Shown: positions 26,582-34,589 of the stretch, piece by piece | Layout of the letters: each line of letters starts with the position of its first letter | Numbering within the stretch: the stretch's first letter is position 1 | Origin: Jannaschia sp. W003 | GTDB taxonomy: Bacteria > Pseudomonadota > Alphaproteobacteria > Rhodobacterales > Rhodobacteraceae | NCBI RefSeq assembly: GCF_025144335.1 | Contig: NZ_CP083539.1 | Span: 94,501 to 158,500 of the forward strand | Length of the DNA stretch: 64,000 nt | Direction: 5' to 3' | The notes under the pieces: model-generated | What the model was told of the DNA's origin: nothing | The model's input: the letters and a program-made list of their open reading frames with translations, nothing else | Databases searched by the model: none | Made by a program: the position numbers and the translations under genes

Positions 26582-28210
26582 TCAGTTGATCAGCTCGACC
26601 GCGGTCCACTCGAGGACCTCGACCGCGGGATCGGACCCGACCGCCCGCAGCCAGTCCGGCCGGGCGAAGGCGGGCCAGCACGCCCCCGCCTCGCGGAAGC
26701 GGACCGGACGGTAGCCGGACCGGAAGCGCGGGTCCTCGAACAGGTCGTCGAAGGCGTCGTCGTTGCTGGCCCAGAACGGCTGGGTGTCGCCCTCGCCGCA
26801 GGGGCGGTTGAAGATCGCCACCACCTCGGGCTCGTGCGCCCAGAAGGTCGCCTTGTCGAAGCTCGCGTGGTTGCGCATCCCGACCTTGATCGGCTTCGCG
26901 TGGGCCATCTCGGTCCAGTTCAGGCCGAGCAGGTCGTAGATGTGGCCGTCGTAGCTGAGCGCGATGCCCCCCGCGGGTCCGACGCCGACGGAGGGTCGCG
27001 GCGCGACGCCGTCGAGGAAGGTGCCGAAGTCGATTCCCTGCGCGTTGAGCACGAACTCCTTGCGCAGGTCGAACCGCGCCTGGTGGTAGTGCGGCCACCC
27101 CACCAGCGCGAGGCCCGCCACTGCCGCCGCCGCCGGAAGCGCCAGCGCGCGCGGCCCCGGGGCCGCGCGGCCGACGGCGACCGCCAGGCCCACGGCGGCG
27201 GCGACGGGGAGCAGCGGCTGGATCGGCTGGAAGAAGCGCCAGAGCGCGAAGTGATCGCCCCCGAGCGCCGAGTAGATCGCGAGGAAGCCGAACACTGCCG
27301 CGGCGGGGATCAGCAGCGCGGCCCCGCGCCGGCGGTCCCGCAGCCAGCGTACGGCGATCCAGGCGGCGCCCGCGATCCAGGCCACGAACAGCAGCTCCGC
27401 GAACGGGCTGCCCAGCAGGAAGCCGAGCGTGTACTTCGCGCCGTCGGTCAGGTCCTGCATCCGGTCCGAGGAGACCTTGGCGTAGAAGGTGTTCGGGAAG
27501 GGCTGGCCGAAGTAGCTGAGGCGCCAAGCCGTCACCGCGGCGAAGGACACGAGCGCCGCCCCGATCGCCGCCGCGATGCGCCCGCGCCCGCCGGGAGCGA
27601 CGATCAGCGCGAGCGCCAGCAGACCCACCGCGACAGCCACGCCCTCGGGCCGGGCCAGCGGCAGCAGGAGGGCGGCGGCCAGCAGCGGCCCCAGCGGCGC
27701 GGCGGCCCCCAGCGCCCCGCGCACCAGCGTCAGCACGAGCCAAGCGATCAACGCCGACCAGAGCGCTAGCTCCATCATCGTCCAGACCGCCCATGCGAAG
27801 TAGCCCGGCGCCGCCACCAGGAAGGCGGCGACGGTGCCGGCCGCGACGCTGCCGTGACCGCCCTCGGCCTCGGCGAGGTGACGGGCGGTGCGCAGCGCGC
27901 AGAACACGGCGCCCCACGCGAGCGCGGCGCACGCCGTGACGATCAGGATCTCGGGCGCGGAGGTGAGGAGGTAGAGCCCGGCGACGCCCAGGGCCCAGAG
28001 CAGCGTCGTGGACCCCTCCACCCGCTCGCCCCCGACGTTGTAGACGTAGCCATGCCCGGCGGCGATGTTCTCGGAGTAGGACCGCGTGATCGACGCGTCG
28101 TCGATGCCGATCAGCGGAAGGCCCCCCACCAGACCCCACGCGAGCGCCGCGCCGAGCACGGTCACCGCTGCGGCGAGCGCCAGGTCGAAGCCGCGCGCGG
28201 ACCCCGTCAT
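26582..28210 (-). CDS. GT-C membrane glycosyltransferase, AftB-like (putative arabinofuranosyltransferase)
   Basis: A 542-residue multi-helix protein with a soluble C-terminal tail. The first periplasmic loop has the GT-C acidic pair in IDDASITRSYSENIAAGHG (Asp37, Asp38) followed by NVGGERVEGSTTLLW. Mycobacterial AftB has the same layout, ADDGLIVLRTVRNLLAGNG then NQGERVEANTSTAW. Later matches are WRLSYFGQPFPNTFYAK, GGDHFALWRFFQPIQPLLPV and YDLLGLNWTEMAH. AftB (GT89) uses decaprenyl-phospho-arabinofuranose, which the cassette at 14-18 kb should make. I identified the similarity by recall, not by alignment; a generic GT39/GT83-type enzyme is the alternative. GGAGGA precedes the ATG by about eight bases. 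Confidence 0.7.
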   Translation of the reverse strand: MTGSARGFDLALAAAVTVLGAALAWGLVGGLPLIGIDDASITRSYSENIAAGHGYVYNVGGERVEGSTTLLWALGVAGLYLLTSAPEILIVTACAALAWGAVFCALRTARHLAEAEGGHGSVAAGTVAAFLVAAPGYFAWAVWTMMELALWSALIAWLVLTLVRGALGAAAPLGPLLAAALLLPLARPEGVAVAVGLLALALIVAPGGRGRIAAAIGAALVSFAAVTAWRLSYFGQPFPNTFYAKVSSDRMQDLTDGAKYTLGFLLGSPFAELLFVAWIAGAAWIAVRWLRDRRRGAALLIPAAAVFGFLAIYSALGGDHFALWRFFQPIQPLLPVAAAVGLAVAVGRAAPGPRALALPAAAAVAGLALVGWPHYHQARFDLRKEFVLNAQGIDFGTFLDGVAPRPSVGVGPAGGIALSYDGHIYDLLGLNWTEMAHAKPIKVGMRNHASFDKATFWAHEPEVVAIFNRPCGEGDTQPFWASNDDAFDDLFEDPRFRSGYRPVRFREAGACWPAFARPDWLRAVGSDPAVEVLEWTAVELIN

Positions 28211-28279
28211 CCGGGTGTCCTCCGGCTCGGACGGGGCGCGGCGCCCCGGGAACGTTGGCGGCTCGGAGAGGTCAACGCG

Positions 28280-30511
28280 TCACGCCCGCCTCAGCGACCG
28301 GCGCGGCCGGCGCGTGAGCACCGCCCCCTCGACCTCGGTGCGCAGCTTGCGGAACAGCGCGCCGCGGGCCGTCACGTCCTTCCGCTTCGCCTCGCCCGCG
28401 GCCACCACGTAGAGCGTGGCGTCGAGCGCCGACGGCAGCGTCACGAGGTCGGCGGCCTCGTTGAGCGGCGGGCCGTCGATGACGACCGCGTCGTAATGGC
28501 GCATCATCCAGCCGAACAGCTCCTCGGCCTTCGCGGTGCCGAACAGCGCCTCGGGGTCGAGGCCGCTGACGCGGCAGGGCAAGAACGACAGGTGCAGTTC
28601 GTCGACGCGGTGGATGGCCTCGCGCAGGGGAACCTCGCCGTGCAGCGCCTCCATCAGGCCGCGGGCCTCGGGATCGGCGAGCCGCTTGCTGAGCGCCGCG
28701 CCGCGGATGTCGGCGTCCACCAGCAGGCAGTTCAGCCCCGCGTCGGCCAGGGTGTGCGCCAGCAGCACGGCGGTCATGCTCTTGTCGCCGCCGGACCGGT
28801 CGCCGACCAGGAGGGCGGACCGGACGTCCCGCCCCAGCGTGAGCGTCAGGTTCCGCCTCAGGACGCCCGACAGGCGCGCGAGGTCGCGGTCGGTGCGCAG
28901 CAGCGCGGCCAGGGCCTTGGCGCGGCGCAGCGCCGGCAGGCGCGGCAGCTCGCCGAATGTGTGCAACTGCGTGGCGCGCCGCACGTCCTCGGCGGTGGCG
29001 ACCCGGTCCGGCAGCAGCTCCAGCAGGAACGCCAGCCCGAGGGCGACGAACAGACCGCTCGCCGCCGCCAGCACCAGCGTGGGCTTGGTCCGCGGCGTCG
29101 AGGGCGATCCGGGCGGCGAGGCGAACGAGATCACCTCCGCGTCGGACCGGCGCAGGTTCTGGATCTCGCTCGACTGCTTGAAGCGGTCGAGGAAGTCCTC
29201 GTAGAGGCGCCTGTTCGCGTCGGCGATCCGTTCGAGCTGGTTGATCTCGATGTCGCTCAGCGAGCGTTCCACGGAGCGCCGCTCCAGCGCCGCGAGGCTC
29301 GCGCGCAGCGCGTCGGCGTTGATGCGCTGGACCCGGGCCAGGGCCTGCAGCTCCTCGATCACGCGCTCCACCTCGGCGGCCATCTCGGCCTCCAGTGAGG
29401 CGAGGTCGGCGTCGAGCGCGGCGAGCTGCCGGCTGTCGTCGGCGAAGCCGCGCCGCGCCTCCTCGCGCTCGCGGCGCAGCTCGGACATGCGCACGTCGAG
29501 GTCGGCCAGCACCGGGGACTCGAGCACGCCCGCGGCCGCGGTCGTGCCCTCCTCCGCGAGGAGCTTGGCGGCCTCCGAGGCGCGGGCCTCGGTCTCCGAC
29601 AGCGCGGCGCGGACGTCGACCAGCTTGCTGGTCATCTCCTGCATCTGCTGGGCGAGACGGTCGGCGTTGTCGACGTCGCTCTCCACGAGCGCCTTCTGGC
29701 GCAGCACCGCGGTCTCGCTGTCCTCGACCGCCCGGGCCAGCTCGGTGACGCGGGTCTCGAGCCAGCCGGTGTAGCGGACCGCGGCAGCGAAGCGGCGGTC
29801 CCCGGTGAAGGCCACGTACTCGTCGACGAGGGCGTTCGCGATCGCGGCCGCCGTGACCGGGTCCTCCGAGCTGGCAGTGACCCGCACCACGTAGGAGGTG
29901 CCCTGCTGCGCGACGCGCAGGCTGCGGGCGAGCCTGCCCACGATCGGCCCGAGGTCGCCCAGCATCCGGTTGCCCGCCTCGGCGGCGCTGCGCAGCGCGG
30001 GAATCTCGGCGGGGGCCGCATCGGCGTCCGGCACGTCCTCGTCGGCGGGATCGGCCGGCGGGCGCAGGATCGACCGCAGCCAGTCCTTCGCCGCGTCTAC
30101 CACCGGCACCGGCTCGGCGGGCGGGCGGAGGGCGACGTTGAACTCGGGGCTCTGGTCGAGGTCGAGCCGGTCGGCGACGCGCGCGAGCAGCGCGGTGGAG
30201 GTCAGCACCGCGATCTCGCCCTGCAGGGCGGAATCGTTGAGCGTCCGCTCGTCGAGCAGGTCGCGCGAGCCCCGGTCGCCGGACTGGTCGCCGCCGAGCA
30301 GCATCTCGGCCGAGGCGACGTAGCGCGGCGTGGTCACCGAGATCAGGTACACCGCGGCGGCGATCGCCAGGAGCACGCAGGCCGCGAGCAGCACGGCCCG
30401 CCGGCGCAGCACCCGCGCGACGTCCTCGAGGCGCAGGCCGGGCGACGCGTCCGCGGGCTCGGCGCGCGGCACCGGCATGACGTTGCGGGCGTTGATGCCG
30501 TCGTAGTTCAT
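28280..30511 (-). CDS. Wzz/Wzc-like polysaccharide co-polymerase with BY-kinase-like domain
   Basis: A 743-residue protein with a Wzz domain: helix at about residues 37-57 (AVLLAACVLLAIAAAVYLI), a long coiled-coil periplasmic region (about 200-440), and a second helix near 480-500. A cytoplasmic CpsD/BY-kinase-like ATPase domain follows (about 555-743). Walker A' LLVDADIR and Walker B VVIDGPP are present, but the Walker A reads GDRSGGDKS: the glycine before Lys577 is Asp576. The C-terminus (RRPRRSLRRA) has no tyrosine cluster. It should control chain length or export, perhaps without normal autophosphorylation. GGAGG lies eight bases before the ATG. Confidence 0.85.
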   Translation of the reverse strand: MNYDGINARNVMPVPRAEPADASPGLRLEDVARVLRRRAVLLAACVLLAIAAAVYLISVTTPRYVASAEMLLGGDQSGDRGSRDLLDERTLNDSALQGEIAVLTSTALLARVADRLDLDQSPEFNVALRPPAEPVPVVDAAKDWLRSILRPPADPADEDVPDADAAPAEIPALRSAAEAGNRMLGDLGPIVGRLARSLRVAQQGTSYVVRVTASSEDPVTAAAIANALVDEYVAFTGDRRFAAAVRYTGWLETRVTELARAVEDSETAVLRQKALVESDVDNADRLAQQMQEMTSKLVDVRAALSETEARASEAAKLLAEEGTTAAAGVLESPVLADLDVRMSELRREREEARRGFADDSRQLAALDADLASLEAEMAAEVERVIEELQALARVQRINADALRASLAALERRSVERSLSDIEINQLERIADANRRLYEDFLDRFKQSSEIQNLRRSDAEVISFASPPGSPSTPRTKPTLVLAAASGLFVALGLAFLLELLPDRVATAEDVRRATQLHTFGELPRLPALRRAKALAALLRTDRDLARLSGVLRRNLTLTLGRDVRSALLVGDRSGGDKSMTAVLLAHTLADAGLNCLLVDADIRGAALSKRLADPEARGLMEALHGEVPLREAIHRVDELHLSFLPCRVSGLDPEALFGTAKAEELFGWMMRHYDAVVIDGPPLNEAADLVTLPSALDATLYVVAAGEAKRKDVTARGALFRKLRTEVEGAVLTRRPRRSLRRA

Positions 30512-30848
30512 CCACGCGCCTCCGCATGCGCCGGCTCCGGAGCCGGCGGCACGGCGTGCCCGGGGGGCGCGCCGTGCCGCCTGTACGCCGACCCGTCCGG
30601 AGCGAGCCCGGCAAGCTGGTGTTCGCGGGCCGTGGCGCCGGCCCGCGGAGTGATGACCGAACGGTCCGCATCCGGGAGCGGACCCGTGCCCGGGTAAGAA
30701 TTGCGATCAGTCTGGCGCTCTTTACCCTACGTCGCAAGAAAATCCGGGCCCGGCGCGCAATCCGCGGACGCGGTGTGGTTCGGCTGGATCGGTGGGCCCG
30801 GCTGGCCTATGCTCGCGCGACCGCACGGGTCCCACCAACCGAGGTGTC
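30512..30848. promoter_or_regulatory. Divergent promoter region between wzc-like and sulfotransferase genes
   Basis: A 337-base gap with no gene. TTTACCCTACGTC lies at 30721-30733, and GGGTAAGAA at about 30692-30700 is roughly its inverted partner 20 bases away. Both belong to the element type seen in other gaps of this locus. A large GC-rich hairpin (30545-30581) lies in the leader of the minus-strand gene. Which of the two divergent genes the element controls cannot be decided by inspection. Confidence 0.4.
30545..30581 (-). other. Strong inverted repeat in the wzc-like leader
   Basis: GGCGGCACGGC at 30545-30555 pairs perfectly with GCCGTGCCGCC at 30571-30581 over a 15-base loop. It lies 34 to 70 bases upstream of the Wzc-like start codon on the minus strand, adjoining a GGCTCCGGAGCC palindrome at 30532-30543. 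It could be an RNA leader hairpin, an attenuator or a protein-binding site. No T-run follows on either strand. Confidence 0.45.
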
Positions 30849-31805
30849 ATGGACGGCAGGGTCGAAACCAAGGGCCGCCTCCCGGATTTCATCATCGGGG
30901 GCGCGCCGAAGTGCGGAACCACCTCCGTGCACTTCCTGCTCGGCTCCAGCCCCGAGATCGGGATCCCCGACGACGAGGTCCACTTCTTCGACGCCGACGA
31001 TCCGATCGCGCATCCCGACTTCCTCCATGCGGGCCGCGGCGGGCTCGACTGGTACGATCCGGACACCCCCGAGGGCCTGGACTGGTACCGTGGCCGCTTC
31101 GCCGCACTCGCGGACCGGCCGCTGGTCGGGGAGGACTCCACGCTTTACCTCCATTCGCCCGTCGCACCGGAGCGAATCGCCCGGGTCCTTCCGGACGCGA
31201 AGCTGATCTTCATGCTGCGCGACCCGGTGCGGCGCGCCTGCTCGCAGTACTGGCACATGGTGACCCGCGGCCGCGCCGTCTGCGGCCTCGAGACGGCGCT
31301 GAGCCGGCACCCCAACCTGATCCTCTGCTCGACCTACCTCGCCCCGCTGCGCCGCTACCTCGACCTGTTCGGGCCGGAGCGGGTGCGGGTCTGCCTGTTC
31401 GAGGACTTCCTGGCGGACCGCCAGGGGGTGATGGACGGCCTGTGCGCGTTCCTCGGCGCCGCGCCGCTGCGGGTCGGACACGAGGACGGCTGGCACAACC
31501 GCACCTTCTATCCGTCGAATCCCCGGCTGCAGCTCCTGCTCAACCGGATCAGCCGCCGGATCGCGGCGCGGCAGTACCGCAACCACTTCGACGCCGACCG
31601 CACGCCCCGCGCAGCGCTGCGCGCCCGGATGCACCGCCGCTGGTTCCGCCACGCCCACCCGGTGCTGCTGACGGCGACCCGCGCGCCCCCGGTCGCCGAG
31701 GAGACGGCGTCCTATCTCCGGCGGCACCTCTCGGACCGCAACCGGGGCCTCTCCGACCTGCTGGGCCGCGACCTCTCGCAGGTCTGGCCGGGCTTCGAGG
31801 GCTAG
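30849..31805 (+). CDS. Sulfotransferase (PAPS-dependent), second copy
   Basis: A 318-residue sulfotransferase. The 5'-phosphosulfate-binding loop GGAPKCGTTS is near residues 16-25, and the 3'-phosphate motif LRDPVRRACSQYWHM near residues 122-136. It differs clearly from the enzyme at 18131-18964, so it probably modifies a different position or sugar. It is the first gene of a plus-strand set running to the O-antigen ligase, and ends two bases before the next GTG start. No signal peptide or transmembrane segment is seen, so it acts in the cytoplasm on lipid-linked intermediates. Confidence 0.82.
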   Translation: MDGRVETKGRLPDFIIGGAPKCGTTSVHFLLGSSPEIGIPDDEVHFFDADDPIAHPDFLHAGRGGLDWYDPDTPEGLDWYRGRFAALADRPLVGEDSTLYLHSPVAPERIARVLPDAKLIFMLRDPVRRACSQYWHMVTRGRAVCGLETALSRHPNLILCSTYLAPLRRYLDLFGPERVRVCLFEDFLADRQGVMDGLCAFLGAAPLRVGHEDGWHNRTFYPSNPRLQLLLNRISRRIAARQYRNHFDADRTPRAALRARMHRRWFRHAHPVLLTATRAPPVAEETASYLRRHLSDRNRGLSDLLGRDLSQVWPGFEG

Positions 31806-31806
31806 G

Positions 31807-32997
31807 GTGGCGACCGCGCACCCCGGAGCGGTGGACGTCCTCGTGGTCGCGGACCTGCGCTTCACCGGGGGCACCTCGGCCGCGCTGGCCGCCGACGTGC
31901 GGGCCTTCTCCGCGCTCGGACTGTCGGTCGCGCTGATGCCGGTGCGCTCCGCCTTCCTCGACGACGAGCAGGGCGGGATCGCCGCGGTGCTGGTCCCCCT
32001 GCTGGACCTCGCCGGCGTCGCGCTGGTCCCCGACGGCCGCCCCGCGCCCCCGGCGGAGACCGCCTTCCTCCACAACCCGATGACCTTCGCCGCGCCCCCG
32101 CGCGGGGCCCGCCCGATCGCGGCGGACCGCACCGTGCTGGTCGCCCATCACCCGCCCTTCCGGGGCGACGGCTCGCTGGAGTACAACCCCGCCGGCGTCG
32201 CGCTGCAGGTACGCCGGGCGTTCGGGGCATGGCCCCGCTGGGCGCCGGTCTCGGGGCTGATCCGGGCGCAGCTCCGCGCCTTTGCGCCGCTGATCGCACT
32301 GACCGCCGACGACTGGCACAACGTGTTCGACCCCGAGGCGTGGCGCGCGCGCCGGCCCGCCTTCTCGGGCACGGGCGGCGAGGTCGCGGCCGTGGTCGGC
32401 CGCCACGGACGCGCGGACCGGCTGAAATGGCCGGCCACCGCCGCGGACGTGACCGCGCCGCTGGCCCCCGGTCCGGGCTGGCGCGCGCGGGTCATGGGCG
32501 CGGCGCCCGAGGCGATCGCCCTCGCTGGCCCCGCCGCCGACGCCTGGGAGGTGCTGCCCTTCGGCACGCTCTCGCCGCGGTGCTTCCTCGAGGGGCTCGA
32601 CGCCTTCGTCTACCACCACCACCCCGACTGGGTGGAGGCCTTCGGGCGCACCGTGGCCGAGGCGATCCTGATGGAGCGGCCCTGCCTCCTCGACCCGAAG
32701 CTCGCCCCCACCTTCGGAGACCTCGCGGACTACGCCGCGCCGGCCGACGCCCCGGCTCGGCTGAACGCCTGGCTGGCCGCGCCCGCGGCGGCGCGGGCCG
32801 AGGCGGCGGAGCGGCGCGCGCGGGCCGTGACGCGCTTCGGCGACGCTTCGGTCGCGGGAAGGCTCGCGCGGCTCCGGGACGACGGCGGGACGCGGGCCCG
32901 CGGGGGGCCGAAGGCCGCCTCGGCGGCGGTGACGGCCCGCAAGGCGGTGGGGCTGGCGCGGCGGCAATGGGCGCGGGGCCGGTCATGGGCCGGGTGA
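31807..32997 (+). CDS. Glycosyltransferase family 1-like protein
   Basis: A 396-residue GT-B-type protein. The N-terminal segment VDVLVVADLRFTGGTSAALAAD is a typical acceptor-domain start. The C-terminal half has the donor-binding pattern FVYHHHPDWVEAFGRTVAEAILMERPCLLDPKLAPTFGD, where the conserved GT1 glutamate is in AFGRTVAEA. It likely transfers a sugar from a nucleotide donor during repeat-unit assembly. GTG start two bases after the sulfotransferase stop. Its 3' end overlaps the GMC gene start. Similarity to named enzymes is weak, so donor and acceptor are unknown. Confidence 0.65.
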   Translation: MATAHPGAVDVLVVADLRFTGGTSAALAADVRAFSALGLSVALMPVRSAFLDDEQGGIAAVLVPLLDLAGVALVPDGRPAPPAETAFLHNPMTFAAPPRGARPIAADRTVLVAHHPPFRGDGSLEYNPAGVALQVRRAFGAWPRWAPVSGLIRAQLRAFAPLIALTADDWHNVFDPEAWRARRPAFSGTGGEVAAVVGRHGRADRLKWPATAADVTAPLAPGPGWRARVMGAAPEAIALAGPAADAWEVLPFGTLSPRCFLEGLDAFVYHHHPDWVEAFGRTVAEAILMERPCLLDPKLAPTFGDLADYAAPADAPARLNAWLAAPAAARAEAAERRARAVTRFGDASVAGRLARLRDDGGTRARGGPKAASAAVTARKAVGLARRQWARGRSWAG

Positions 32998-34589
32998 CGC
33001 TCGAGGCCGCGGCGCGGAGCCGCTACGACCTCCTGGTGCTGGGCGCCGGCGCGGCGGGCTGCACACTGGCGGACGCCGCGGCGCGCGCTGGTCTCCGCGT
33101 CCTCCTCGCGGAACGGGGCGGCGCCCTGCCCTCCCCCGCGCCCGTCACCTCGGACATCCCCGACGGCGTGCCCCACGACGCCGACGCGCGCACCGTGCGC
33201 CAGGGTCTCGGGGGAACGCTGGGGCTCTGGGGCGGGCGCTGCATCCCGCTGGAGCCCGACGACCTGCGCGACCGGCCCGGGCGCCTCGGCGGCTGGCCGA
33301 TCGCGGCCGACGACTATGCCGCCTGGATCGGCGCGGCCTCCGCGTGGCTGGGCGCGACCCCCCGCTTCGACGCCCCCCACCCGGCGGGCTGGCCCCGCGA
33401 CCCGGAGGGCGCGATCCACCTCGACCGGGTCGAGCGCTTGGTCGGCACCGATCTCGACCCCGGGCTGCGGCGACGGCTCCTGCACGGCGCGGACGGCCCC
33501 AACCTGCTGCTCGGGGCCCAGGGCGTGGGGCTCGACTGGAGCGAGGCGGGGGACGCGGTCCGCGCGGTGCGCCTGCGTCCCGCCGCAGGCGGGGGCGGCA
33601 CGCGCGCCGTCGGGGCGGAGGCGGTGGCGCTGGCCTGCGGCGGGCTGCAGGTCGCCCGCCTCCTGCTCTTGGAGGCCCGCGCCGCGCCCGGCCGGTTCGC
33701 GGGATCGGCCTGGCTCGGGCGGGGCTACGCGGGGCACCTGACCGGCTCCGTCGCGACGGTCCGCCCCCGCGACCCGGCCGCGGCCGCGGCGTTCCGCTAC
33801 CACCGCGCGGGCGGCCCCGACCCCCAGCGGCGGCGCCTCCTTCTGCTCGCCGAGCACGGCACCGACGTGGCCTTCTGGCTGCGCAACCTGCCGCTCGAAG
33901 ACCCCGGCCACCGCTCCGGGGAGCTGTCGGCCAAGGCGCTGGTCCGCTGCAGCCGCCGCGGCGGCGGCGCGGCGGCGGAGCATCTGCGCAACCTTGCCGC
34001 CGATCCCGCCGGCGGGCTTCGCGGCATCGGCTCGGCGCTGCGCACCCGCACCCTGCGCGCCCGCCACGCCGAGCGGCTGGCCGTGCGCCCCGGCGCCGCC
34101 TACCGCCTCGTCTACCACGCCGAGCACCTGCCCGACCGCGACAGCCACGTCCGGCTGGCCGACCGCCTGGCCGAGGACGGGCTGCCCGCGCTGCACGTCG
34201 CCTTCCGCTACGGGCGCGCCACGATCGACGGCCTCGTGGACGCGCACCTGCGCGTGGCGCCGTTCCTCGAGCGGGACGGGTTCGCCGCCGTGGAGATGCC
34301 CCGGAGCCGCGACGCGCTTGCTGAATCGATCCGCGGGCAGGCGCGCGACGGCTACCACCAGATCGGCCTGACCCGGATGGCGCGCGACCCCTCGATGGGC
34401 GTGGTCGATGGCGACGGGCGCGTGTTCGGCACCCGCAACCTCCACGTCGCCTCGGCCAGCACCTTCCCGACCGCGAGCCAGGCCAACCCGACGCTGACGA
34501 TCGTGGCGCTGGCGCTGCGCATGGCGGCGCACCTCGCCGGGGCGCGCGCGCGCGCGCGCGCCCCGGCCTCCGGGCGGGCGGCACGGTGA
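32985..34589 (+). CDS. GMC-family FAD-dependent oxidoreductase (copy 1)
   Basis: A 534-residue GMC-type flavoprotein. The FAD-binding motif LVLGAGAAGCTLADAAARAG is near residues 15-34, GLGGTLGLWGGRC near residues 72-84, and the C-terminal active-site block is present (YHQIGLTRMARDPSMGVVD, then FPTASQANPTLTIVALALRMA). The family oxidises alcohols or sugar hydroxyls. Possible starts are ATG 32967, ATG 32985 and GTG 32994; the last overlaps the upstream TGA in the style used across this locus. The C-terminus contains a (GC)10 tract. No signal peptide is seen, so a cytoplasmic sugar-modifying role is likely. Confidence 0.8.
   Translation: MGRVTLEAAARSRYDLLVLGAGAAGCTLADAAARAGLRVLLAERGGALPSPAPVTSDIPDGVPHDADARTVRQGLGGTLGLWGGRCIPLEPDDLRDRPGRLGGWPIAADDYAAWIGAASAWLGATPRFDAPHPAGWPRDPEGAIHLDRVERLVGTDLDPGLRRRLLHGADGPNLLLGAQGVGLDWSEAGDAVRAVRLRPAAGGGGTRAVGAEAVALACGGLQVARLLLLEARAAPGRFAGSAWLGRGYAGHLTGSVATVRPRDPAAAAAFRYHRAGGPDPQRRRLLLLAEHGTDVAFWLRNLPLEDPGHRSGELSAKALVRCSRRGGGAAAEHLRNLAADPAGGLRGIGSALRTRTLRARHAERLAVRPGAAYRLVYHAEHLPDRDSHVRLADRLAEDGLPALHVAFRYGRATIDGLVDAHLRVAPFLERDGFAAVEMPRSRDALAESIRGQARDGYHQIGLTRMARDPSMGVVDGDGRVFGTRNLHVASASTFPTASQANPTLTIVALALRMAAHLAGARARARAPASGRAAR
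34542..34561. repeat. (GC)10 dinucleotide tract
   Basis: An uninterrupted 20-base GC alternation encodes Ala-Arg repeats near the end of the GMC gene. It lies 24 bases before the GTG of the downstream polymerase gene. Such tracts are prone to slippage. Confidence 0.85.
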
